From Krasilnikovozyma curviuscula (lineage: Eukaryota > Basidiomycota > Tremellomycetes > Cystofilobasidiales > Mrakiaceae), in contig MVAQ01000077.1 of the NCBI GenBank assembly GCA_014825775.1, forward strand, positions 1 through 64,000: DNA of 64,000 nucleotides, read 5' to 3'. The position numbers and the translations under genes are program-made. The notes under the pieces are model-generated. The model was not told where the DNA came from. It ran no database searches and saw only the letters and a list, made by a program, of their open reading frames with translations. This document shows positions 14,830-25,285 of the stretch, in pieces (within the stretch, counting starts at the first letter, position 1; every line of letters starts with the position of its first letter).

Positions 14830-16461
14830 CATATGCTTCTCCCCAGCTGGGTCAAAGCTGCTGCTCGAAAGAAGGCCGTAGGAAGTAATAGCGGAGGATC
14901 GATCCGAATCTTAGCCTCACCGACGGGACTGTATGGCTTGCAAGCGAGCTTGGGCAGGGCATTAAAACTGCTCTCCCAACAGAAGGCTATCAATGTTATT
15001 AATAGTCCTAATTCGTCGTCGCTGAATGCGATTGAGCTGTGGGCGAAAACAGTTATCGGTGCTGAACCATCGATCGATACAAGGTGAGTTGTCGAGCATC
15101 ATCTGGTTTGACTTCATTTTTGATCACTTCTGTCTCACAACCCTTTATTTCTTTTTCTTTTCCTTTTCTTTAAATCCCGGGATGATTCCCCTACCATGGA
15201 AAGAAGTTTCTTTGCCTAGAAAACTAACTACTGGAGTTGTGTACGATGATGGGGTGGATTTTGTTCTTCTAGCGCTGATTAACAATCCACCTTACCTAAA
15301 TCTGATCTCTGGAATCTTTTCTCTTCTGATGTAGGTTGTCAGACCTACCCCACCTGTATGTGGAAATCGATGGATTTGGTGAGCATTCTTATCACACCTC
15401 AGGGTCTGTCTGAGAGTCCTATTGCTTTTCATGCCGCAGATCTTAAGGGCACTTAAAGAGACAGCTTCCATGCTCTAGGCTGTAGGACATGAATTCATCT
15501 CATACCCACTCATGGACGGGTACAGCAGTGGAGCGCGACTAGCTGAAAGGGCGATGCACGCTGACGGAGTGCAGCATGTCAAGAAGTACCTTGATCTCTC
15601 GGATCGGCCGTGGCCCAGAGGGATTAAGGCAGCTATAGACGGCAGAAAGGAGCTGCATACTCATGAGCTGTGAGAGCTTCATTCGGAGAGACAGGTTTAT
15701 ATCAAGAAGGTAAGCATCTTCTCACCTCGGAAAGTCTGATTTCGAAGCAAGACTGCAAATCCACTGTCCAGCTTGGGAGATGGCTGATCACTGGAATAGT
15801 TCTGCTAATCTCGCATCATTTTGAAACAAGTTATTATCTGTTAATGCCAATTACTCCGTACGCTGGAGTTGAGCACTATCACTTCACACCCCACCTGTCC
15901 GTAGCCATTCACGCCATGTTTTTTGGAAATGAACACGAGGTCGTTGGCTAATCTCTTTGAATTGCTTCATACAGCGGCTCTATTTCCACATGGAATCTGT
16001 GCGACCTCCCAGACATCTCTTGTCTTATCGGCATTGTTGATCCAGAACTAGATCCCATAGAAGATTGCAACATCCCAAGGAATGATCTAGACAAAGAAGT
16101 CTGCAAAAATTATGATCCACAAAATGTCACTGGTGCTCCAACGAGTCTACAGCTGGTCAGACGTAGACTGGAGGAGAAGTTGTTGGCTGTGACAAGGGAG
16201 GTGAGTGCGGCGGCGCTTTAAGCATCGGGATTTTAGTTCCAAAGGTCTTGAGGGTTCCGAAACCGATGCCAAATATCTCGTCTGCTTCAATTACCAACTG
16301 CCGCCTGTAGTACTACAGATCCGTCACTTGTTCATTGATCTGACTTCTTGAGCTTTCAGATACATTTCCGTAAGGAAGAAAGAACAGTGAATCTCATCCA
16401 GCCAGATATTCGACTTGAAGAGCTATTTCCGTATATCTCGACTCCTGATTTGTCCCGATGA
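14830..16461 (+). pseudogene. Amidase (acetamidase-like) pseudogene
   Basis: Decayed member of the amidase-signature family, fungal acetamidase-like branch. Recognisable pieces run in order: GSNSGGSIRILASPTGLYGL (about 14880–14940), matching the GGSIRIPA signature; MIPLPWKEVSLPRKL near 15180; VVRPTPP near 15335; GHEFISYPLMDG near 15490; ELHSERQVYIKK near 15675; ITPYAGVEHY near 15850; and IPRNDLDKEV...GAPTSLQLVRRRLEEK near 16070–16180, ending at TGA 16459–16461. Damage: the N-terminal part carrying the catalytic lysine is missing; TAG at 15476–15478 and TGA at 15671–15673 interrupt the frame, the latter where the family normally has Trp; and TGA at 15822–15824 coincides with a frameshift before ITPYAG. 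No AG acceptor precedes the MIPLPW block. These losses make a working enzyme very unlikely. Confidence 0.85.
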
Positions 16462-16898
16462 TGCAGTCAAGCCAGCGTTATCTCCTTCCTTTGTTTACTC
16501 TACTTGAACTTTACGAGCTGTGATCACGCATGTAATTACGTGACAACGTCACGCCTGTTTGTTTTCCCTCCTGAACCTGGATATTCTCACTCCCCCAGCT
16601 GTTCCACCATCTTATCCCGGCTGTCTATCCCTTTCCGGGAACTTTATATCTGCTTGTGTTTCTTTCACTAAAAATTGGACGTGCTTGTTTTTTGCAGCGG
16701 TTTGCCGTGGCGGCGGCCTGTGCTCGATTGAGGCAATTATGTTACCTGACGTTCTACCCTTCGACCAAGTTTCATTCAAGATATCCCGGCAGCAACCACG
16801 CTTGCGAAGAAAAGGAGGTCTTCCTAACCAAGCCCATCTCAGCCAACGGGTGGTGAAAGTAGGAACAGGGCAGTAGAAACGAGCGGCAGGTCGACAGG
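16462..16898. other. Intergenic, NIMA kinase promoter
   Basis: Region between the amidase relic and the kinase start codon. It presumably holds the kinase promoter and 5'UTR. No distinct element was recognised. Confidence 0.5.
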
Positions 16899-19782
16899 AT
16901 GGCGTCCCAGCAGCAGCTCCAGGTCCCACGGGCACCGACGAGAAGGCCCTCTCTGAACTTTGCAGCTCTATCGAATCTCAACAACTATGTCGAAGGCGAG
17001 ATGATTGGGCAGGGTAGCTTTGGAGTGATTCACAAGGTCACCAGGAAATCGGACGGGGTGGTACGTCTCCTTTGGTCGACAGAGTCCTTTCGCTCGCTTT
17101 CCCTTTGCCATTGGAGGAAAAGATGCTGACTCTCTTGATATCGATTACCCCTTATCTGCTTCATTTGGTTCTCTGGCTGCAATTTTCTGGTGTTTGGTTG
17201 TCTGTTTTTTGGTCCGCCCCTTCTAGGTTTTTGCTCAAAAGCAGCTTAACTTCTCCAGGATGTCGCAGAAGGACAAACAGCAGTTAGTATCTGAAGTGTA
17301 AGTCAACTAGTTCATTGTATGTGGTCTTGTGTGTGGGTAAACACAATGCTAACCTTGGCATTCTCTCACAGAAACATTCTCAACAAACTTACTCACCCAA
17401 ACATTGTTGGCTTCACAGAACGGGTGAGTCGACCAGCCTTCAGCACCAACTTCTATAATTACTGCAGTCCCGTGTCCTAATCCTTCCATTCTGTTTGTCC
17501 TGAATCTTTCTGAATCGACTCCATCTGTCGTCAACCCGCCTCCCTCAAATCGCCACCAACCAAACACCACAAACAACAACAGATACTAGACGGAGAACGC
17601 GGAATCATCTACATCATTATGGAATACTGCGGTGGTGGTGATCTCTCACAATTGATACGAGAATCTGAACGAACAAATCGACCCATTCCTGAGGATACCA
17701 TCTGGGACTACTTCTCTCAGATTGTGAGCGCTCTGCTTTGTTGTCATGAGCCTGGTGATAGAGAGGCGATGCTGGATAGTGAAGGAAGAGAACGCGTCTC
17801 TGGTAGGAAAAGTGGGAAGCCGGAGAAGGAACGAGAACGAGTGTTACACCGAGATTTGAAGCCGGACAACAGTGAGTTCTAGTCGTCGGTCTAACATGGC
17901 GTGATGTGACTGCTCACAAGTTCTATTCTCAAGTCTTCCTCGATTCAAAGCATGAGTTTGTCAAGCTTGGTGATTTTGGTCTCTCAAAGGCAATGGGTGC
18001 AAGCGCGTTTGCTAATACCTACGTCGGGACGCCGTACTACATGAGTCCGGAATTGTTCAACGAGAACGCTTATGACGCGAAAAGTGATATTTGGGCCCTT
18101 GGCTGTGTCATATATGAACTAGTCGCTTTACAGTAAGTGCCTCCGATGACCTCATCACCAAGAATCCCCTCTTTGATCTACATCTGCTGATCTTTGTTTA
18201 CACAGTCCTCCCTTCCACTCTTGCAAAACTCATAATGATCTCGCTCAACAACTACGATCTCAGCGAATTCCACCCTTGCCTCGATCTGTGTCCCCAGCAC
18301 TGAAGGAAGTAATCTTCGCTATGCTCAATTTCAACCCTGCGAACCGACCTAGTGCCAAAGAACTTTCAAATCACAAACAGGTTGTGATACATCGAAGGAA
18401 TTACCAGATGCTGAGGACGTAAGTACTACATCATTATTCTCCACAGCCTACTCTTTCTACGTTGCTGAGTTGACATGGGTTGTTGGTACGACAGGCGTAC
18501 TCTCTTACAAGAGCGATCAGCCCAGGTACTGCAACGTGAGGAACTCGCTTCTCAACGGGAAACCGCCATCCGATCAGCTCAGGAAGCTTTGAAAGCACGC
18601 GAAGAAGTCTTGCTTGTCAAGGAGCAACGCTTTCAATCTGAAATGGCAGCTCAGCAGAAATCATTCCAAAAGGAAGTTGAAATGTTTAAGATAGAGAGAG
18701 AGAAGTTCGAGGAGGAGAGGAGAAGCGGGATGGAGAGTCGCTTGAGCGCAGCGAGTAGCCAGGAAGGAAGCCCTGGTGGAGATATGGACGGAATCGAACA
18801 GACATCGAGAAATTCCGCCAGTAGAGTTCCTAGAAGAAGCTTTGGTAAACCTCTGGAAGAAAGAAGGTAGGTCTATTTTGACCCTGTACTTATCTACGAC
18901 TAAGAAACTCACGCGTTTCATGACAACTTCAATTCTAGCGCATCCATCTCCAACATTATTCCAAACCGGGGGCCTTCATCTAGAGACAGCTGTGTCTTCG
19001 ATCTCTCAACACCGACAAGAGCCAACAACTTCCTCATGGCTGTTGACAAACCACCTACTTCTCTTCGACGAACGGCGGGAACACCTTCTCGACTCGCTTC
19101 AAAGAGTATGGGCAACTTGGCAGCGACAGCTCGTGGCCATGCTCAAATGGGAATGGATGAATGGAGACGCGATCAAAATGGTGCTCCCATGAACCAAAGC
19201 CCAATTTCTAGCCGATTCAACCACGAGAGCTTGCTACAGGCGAGCAACAACGCCAACGCCAACGCATCATCACGCTTTGGTTCGACAACAACTGGAATTC
19301 AAGCTGGCCCAAGACGAACGTCAACAGTGCCTGTTTCGGGTGGTCCACCTGCTCGCCCGCCTCTGCCGGCGTCTCTGCATTCTTTACCTGTGACACTCCC
19401 TTCAGCCATCTCGTCATCATCCATTCCACAACTTATCGCACCCGAGAAATTCTACCCGGACTCACCAGCCAAGTACGACCCCAACGATCTGGAGAATCTG
19501 CCATCGCCCTTCCTGCGTAAGACTGAACGACTCGACATACGACCACAATCAGCGATGGGCTCATTATCCGTCGGTCGAACTATGGTGAGGAGTAAGAGTT
19601 CTCAAGCTGGTGAAAATTTGGCTCGTAGGGCCATGGCCAACAATGGTTCGCAGCTGCAGGCGGGTAGTGTCAGTCGTGGAGAGCAGAGGCCGCCGACATT
19701 GACGAGGCAGTCGAGGCAAAGCGTAGCGAGGGCAGATCTAGCTGCAAATGATGCCCAGAGAGCTCTTGCTGGTCATGTGTAG
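16899..19782 (+). CDS. nimA: NIMA/NEK2-type serine/threonine kinase
   Basis: Mitotic kinase of the NIMA (NEK) family. The catalytic domain sits at the N-terminus. Glycine loop IGQGSFGVIHKV (about 17005–17040); VAIK-type lysine in VFAQKQLNF after the first intron; VSEVNILNKLTHPNIV; IIMEYCGGGDLSQLI near 17615; HRDLKPDN near 17850; DFGLSKAMG near 17960; activation-segment GTPYYMSPELF near 18030; and SDIWALGCVIYELVAL near 18090. The order and wording match NEK2 and A. nidulans NIMA throughout. An insertion of about 30 charged residues lies just before HRDLKP. After the kinase domain come a coiled coil rich in Glu/Gln/Arg (about 18500–18720) and a long disordered Ser/Pro/Asn-rich tail, as in NIMA regulatory tails. 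The ATG at 16899 is the first in frame. Confidence 0.93.
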
Positions 19783-20486
19783 GAATTGAAACTCCAACAC
19801 AATTCAGCAACCCACCTACCCCCGATCTCCCGCTTCTTTGTGAAGCAGCCACAAAAATTCCAAAGCACTACTCTGAGATCGGGTATTCCCAGCCTCATTT
19901 CCCTCTTCCAACTTCTCTTTCAAGATACCCCCGTTATCAAAATCACCTCCACACCTGCTTTTTTATTCACAACCCGTCCATGCTCGATCGCTCTGCACGA
20001 ACGCAACCGGCAGTGTTTTGGCTACGCACCGCAACCTTTCTTCTTCTTAAACCTTTCTCTTCTTCGCATTCTTCATCGCTTCTCTGCCACTCTTCTTGCA
20101 TACTTTCCATAGCCTTCTACCTATCCGTGACAACCTAGCTTGGCTTCTCGCCAGGCCCTCCCTGGACAGTCTTTTACCCACCGCACAATTTACCTAATTA
20201 TTTCTCCCACCAATAAGTATTATTGCATGTTTATTTCACAACACTATCATCAAATTATCACGTCAAAACGCCAATCTTTTGAATGCCAACGAAAGGGTAT
20301 GCGGTTTGAGGTTGCTTTTCGACTTTCTTCGCCGGCTTCTTGCTAGCACTCACAACCTGTAGCTTCTTCACTGGCGCTCTATTGTGACCAGTTTGCTGCT
20401 TGTAGTTCTCCTTATCGTTAAGACGACCGTCTAGTTGACTTTGACTTCTGGTGACTCGCTCCCTCAAAAATTAAGCTCAGGATTGA
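19783..20486. other. Intergenic between NIMA kinase and RCC1-like gene
   Basis: About 700 bp. The plus strand shows pyrimidine-rich, AT-rich sequence suited to a 3'UTR and promoter. A lysine-rich open stretch lies on the minus strand (20258–20467) without an ATG; see findings. No other gene was recognised. Confidence 0.5.
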
Positions 20487-21786
20487 ATGGGAATCTATGC
20501 CTTTGGACTGAACATCGCTGGCACCTTGAACCCCTTTTCAGATGATGATTTCATAGAAATACCTGTTGTTGGGGCATCTGCTGGTGAAGCAGGCGGCTTG
20601 GTGGATATTTCAAGTCAGCTTGGCTGCGATGATATCCTTTGGACTGGATGGGGAGCTACGGTGGGATATGGTGAGTCGATAGTGCTTCTCTACAACCATT
20701 TCTAATACCTCATATTCTTGATATAGATTCGTGTTCTGATCAGGTTAAGATCTGGGGAACCCACCCCTCACCTCAGTTCACGGGGACTCTGCGTACCTTG
20801 CCCACAATTTTACCTCTACCAGCTGTAAAGATCAAGAGGTTCATCGGTAGGGAAACTCTGGAGGCTGCTCTTGGTGAGGACGGTGTGGTCTACGTTCCTT
20901 CAGTGACAGCTTCAGACGAGTGGGAAGCTTTGAACGTGACTAGGTGGGAGGACGTTGCTATGATGGGAAACGGGCTTGTGATCGCTATACGTAAGCAAAC
21001 CAGACATTTCTTCTGACAGGAGCCACAAATCTGATACTGGTGTAATCGCTGTATCAGATTCTTCTTGCTGTGACCCTGTCACTGCGACCTCCCTTCAAAA
21101 GCTCTCATTACCTTCCTCGAGCGCCAATACCGGCCCTCGACCTCTCCAGAAGCATTTTAGAATTTTTCCAGGGTCATCTCATGCCATTTTGTCTGCTTCT
21201 TCGGCCTTTGAACCGCCGTCGCATATCGGCTCAGCACTTCATTCCCAATCATCTTCTTACTCGGCGCCCTCGTATTCTGCTCACAACGTCTTCACACCAA
21301 TCTCCTTTTTGTCTGGAGTACCTGGACTGATCTCTCTTTCAGTTGCCGGTACTTATTCTGCTGCACTTACGAAGGAGGGGGGCCAGGGCTGCGTCTGGGG
21401 CGGTGCTTTTGGATGTATCGACGATTGGATAAACGTATGCGGTAGCGAGGAAGAGGAAGAAGACCTGGAAATCAGTATATTGGAAGTCGGGGCGACAGGG
21501 AGCGCCTTTGTTGTTTTGGTCGATGCAGATGGCGACGGTCAGGAGAGTGTATGGATATCTGGAATGGGTAAGCTCTATTCTTGAATCTCAGAATTACTGA
21601 TTTAGGGCGATAAACTAACTGATTTGATGTTTAGATACTTTGAAACCTTCGATGGAACCTCATTTACCAGAGCCAGTATTAGAAAAGGCTCCGAATTTTC
21701 AACGATGGGATGGGCTTCTTGGGAAGAAGATTAAAAAGGCGGTTCCCGCGAGTGGTGGAAGGGGTTGGTTCATTATAACGGAGTGA
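20487..21786 (+). CDS. RCC1-like (regulator of chromosome condensation) repeat protein
   Basis: Short protein built from three or four exons. Weak RCC1-like beta-propeller blades are visible. The N-terminus MGIYAFGLNIAGTLNPF has the W/F-G-N-type opening of a blade. GVPGLISLSVAGTYSAALTK followed by GCVWGGAFGCID has the classic pattern of an RCC1 repeat: a sheltered strand, an alanine turn, then W-G. SVWISGMDTL near 21550 resembles a further blade edge. Between them is a Ser-rich loop (about 21160–21290). Length and loose repeats recall animal RCCD1 more than yeast Prp20, so a chromatin GTPase-exchange role should not be assumed. The stop is TGA at 21784–21786. The fold is inferred from a pattern and the function is unknown. 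Confidence 0.55.
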
Positions 21787-22005
21787 TTGATTTACTGTGA
21801 ATGTGAGATAATTGGACTGAAACGCCCATGGCACCCTTTGACGACTAGAAAGAGTGAGAAATGATGTTAGTTAAAGTGTACCAAACTTGCTTATGATGTC
21901 TTTTAGAGATTAAAAATTGGTAATAAATTATGGTGATATGATAAAGTAATTAATGCTATAGATGTAAGGTCGTAAAGTCTATGCGGTCGTTAGAGATTCA
22001 GATGT

Positions 22006-24210
22006 CTATTTTGATGAGGCGTTCTTGGACATTCCACGGATCTTAGCTCCGTAGAAGTAGAAGACGAATGGAATGGGAACCATAATGAGAGATGCAAGTG
22101 CAACAATCAGACCAGCCAATGGTGGACCGAGTTCAGAGTGGTAGAATCTGGACAGCGACGAGGGGGCGATGTCAGCACGGAAGCTAGGGCAACGAGCAGA
22201 GGAGCTTATGCTTACCGATCAACAAACATTGGAATTGTAGATCCACAAACACGGGAGAGGAGAGTCTTGGCAGCCATTGCGGAAGCAGCAATGCTTGGGA
22301 ATGAGTCAATGACATATGAGTTGGCTCCGATGTAGATAGCACTGGAAGGGAAAAAAAAGTCAGAACAAAGCAGTTGATATAGCCACGACAGGAACACTCA
22401 CATCATTCCGAAGCCGAAGAGAGCACCACCAATCATAGGTGCGATCCAGTGAACGTGCGAGTACGAAGTGAAGGCGAAGATGAAGAGACCGATTGGGAGA
22501 ATTATGCTTCCGATCATCATTGATGGCAATCGTGTTTCTGGAGGGACTGGAATTCCCTTTTCCTTGCATTCAGCAGTAACTTTGGCGTAGTACCAGGTTT
22601 GCCATGGCATGACACTGGCGAAGACCTGTGGGTGAAGCGTAGGTGAGCGGGGTGTGCAAAGAAGGATTTGTAGAAGCGCAACTTACGAGAAGCATTCCGA
22701 CGAGAATGGAGATGAAGGAAACTCCGACCATTCCAAGACTAAAGTTGTGGAGCTCTCCAAAGATGATGGGGTACTGAGTTGAGAATTAATAGCGGTCAGC
22801 ATAAGGAACTGGGAAGTTGATGGGCAGGAAATACTCACAGCAAAGAAGAAGAGGTAAAGCAAACTGTAGACCAAAGAGAGGTAGATGGAGACGGCAAAGA
22901 CGATTGGCTCGGTGAAGAGGACCTTGAGAGGGAGGATGATCGAGTGCTTCATCATTTCAGAAAGTGGCTTCTTGAATCTTTCTTGTTCAGTCATGTAGCT
23001 GCTATCTCCAGTCTCCTTTCTCAACTTGGCGGCCTTTCTTCTGAGGATCACGACGGCGTATGTTTCTGGAAGTAGAACAGCGACAGTTATCCAGACGAGA
23101 CCTGTAATGATGGGGTGCGTCAGTGCTGCACATCGAAGTGCGTAAAATGAAGATGGACGTACCAGTGAAGCCAGTGAGAAGATAGTAGTTGGCTCTCCAT
23201 CCCTTTGAGCTCAAGAAACCAGCAATGACAGGACCGAAGATTGCTGTGATGGTAGTAGGATGGTTAGAGAAAGAACGTCGCAAAGAGGAAGGAGTGAAAG
23301 AGACTTACGACCCATGAAAACGGTTGCAGAGAAGATGGCCATTGGCATTCCTCTTTCTTCCTCGTGCCACCTGTTGAGTTAAACAAAGCTTGATCAGCGG
23401 GAGCGTCGAGAGCGGTATAAGAAAGGAGAGAGGAGACTCACATATCGGCGATACTACCACCAATGATACACATGGGAGCAGATGCAGAGATACCGGCAAG
23501 CAGTCTTCCGATGACGAGCGCCGATGGGTTGCGAGCGAAGGTCGAGAGGAAGTCGAATGCAAAGTAGAGGCCAAGACTGACAAAGTAGATGGGCTGACGA
23601 CCGAACAGTTCGGAGAGAGGACTGAAGAACAATGGGCCCAAACCTGTTTTGAAAGCAGCTTGTCAGAAAAGAAAAGTGTGAGAAAGATGAACTGGAGGTA
23701 AAGCTTACCAAATCCAAGAACGAAAAGCATGACGGTAAGATGGACAACATCGGTGTTGGTGTGGAGAGACTCTGCTACAACCGGCATATCCATCACGACG
23801 ATCGAGGATCCCAAAGCAACAGACAGACAAGCCAAGGCAGCAGCAATTGTTCGGATCCACTTGATTCCTTTGCCCCAGTTCCTCGGGTCCTGACAAACGA
23901 GATACCAATGTTAGTTTCATTGTGAATGGTGAAAGAAACGAAATGTACTCACTTCTTTGTCACCTGGAGTAAACACTACCAATTTGATGTCTTTCTCGGA
24001 AAAGTTGTTCTCGATATCAGAGCCGGAGTGGACCCTCGTCTGGGCTGAATCCGCATCTTCTTCTGACGCGAGAACGAAGCCTCTGGGGTCTGTGGTGACA
24101 TATTCATCTGAGATGGGACCGCCTTCGGTGTTTGCTGGGAAGTTGAGGGCGTCGATAGGGGAGAGAGTTCGATGAAGATGGTTTGATGTTGTTTGATGAA
24201 GGTTCGACAT
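22006..24210 (-). CDS. MFS transporter, DHA1-type drug:H+ antiporter
   Basis: Plasma-membrane major facilitator of the 12-segment DHA1 family, which in fungi exports drugs, polyamines or other small molecules. A hydrophilic N-terminus of about 85 residues ends with DPRNWGKGIKW, the family's usual lead into helix 1. Motif A region: LGPLFFSPLSELFGRQP near 23600. Later helices follow, with VYSLLYLFFFAYPIIFGE near 22850 and IPFVFYFYGAKIRGMSKN at the C-terminus. About eight small introns interrupt it. The ATG is complement 24208–24210 and the stop complement 22006–22008. It is convergent with the RCC1-like gene, 219 bp away. Substrate cannot be assigned from sequence. Confidence 0.88.
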
Positions 24211-25285
24211 TGATAAGAGTAGTTGCGGATGTGAGGTGATGTGGGACAGTTAGCTAGGGAAGTACTGTAGTGTTGAGGTTTAATGAGGAGAAGGTCATAC
24301 TAAGTGGTTTTCTCTCCCTCCTTATATACAATTTCCTCTTGATCAATTTCCAGTTCAGACCGCGCCTGAGGGCCCAAGCAAATCCGCCAGTGAAGAACGC
24401 TGAGGTCATGAAAATATTAAATCCCGTGCGCGTGGCGTTAACGGGGCGAGCGTCCGGGTCGACTGTTCTTGCTGCCCTCAGCGTCAGTAACAATGCTTCG
24501 AATCCTCGCACACACTCTGAACATGCTCTGGAGATATAACCAGCTAAGACTGAGGTATTGAGAGCAATTTCGTGTCGTTCGTTTCGCAAGCAGAGTGAAA
24601 AGCTGGCTGACGCCACACGCTGGCGGCGAGGGACGCGCTCAAAGACGGACAAGGCGCTTCCAAGGAAATAGACCAGTCACGAAAAAGTATATCATCTAGA
24701 AACAAAAATTTGCTTACAGAAATGATCCCGGGACTAATTCAAGCAGATCCCCAGACAGAAAAACGTCAGCAAAAGCGTCATCAATTACAACTATCGGCAA
24801 ACTGGGCACTAAGCTCGCTGAATGACTATGCTGCTGTGAGAGGTTCAACAAAATTTTTATAAAAGTAAAAGGATATTCGTTTATATTTTCGAAGCAATCG
24901 TCAATCATCACACCACGTATCTGTACACCAGAAAAAAGAGTAAAACAAAAAGGTGTGCAGACGGAGAGGGTTGGTGTCGTTGTGGGTGTTATTGTTTAAT
25001 GCTGTATATACAGTATATACAGTTTATTGTTGATGAGGGCTGTGGTAGAGTGTGTGGTACATCATGGTAAGAGTTCGTTACAATAATGCGGAAATAGAGG
25101 GAAGGCCCGATCGAGGCTCGTTCCAGTGTGAGCCCCATGGGAAATACAACAGAAAAAGGAGATGAAGGGAAGTCGTGAAATGTAAAGGAGCCGAACCGAG
25201 TGTTGACGGCTTGTTCGGTTTAGTAAGGCGTTTTCTGATGATACGGGGAAAAGGAATTGTGAGCGACCTGCTCAACCTACTGAAT
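24211..25285. other. Intergenic, MFS promoter and carboxypeptidase 3' flank
   Basis: About 1.07 kb. It includes a perfect palindrome CTGTATATACAG at 25002–25013 that continues into TATATACAG. It lies downstream of the carboxypeptidase stop and could serve 3'-end formation, which is only a guess. No gene was recognised on either strand. Confidence 0.5.
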
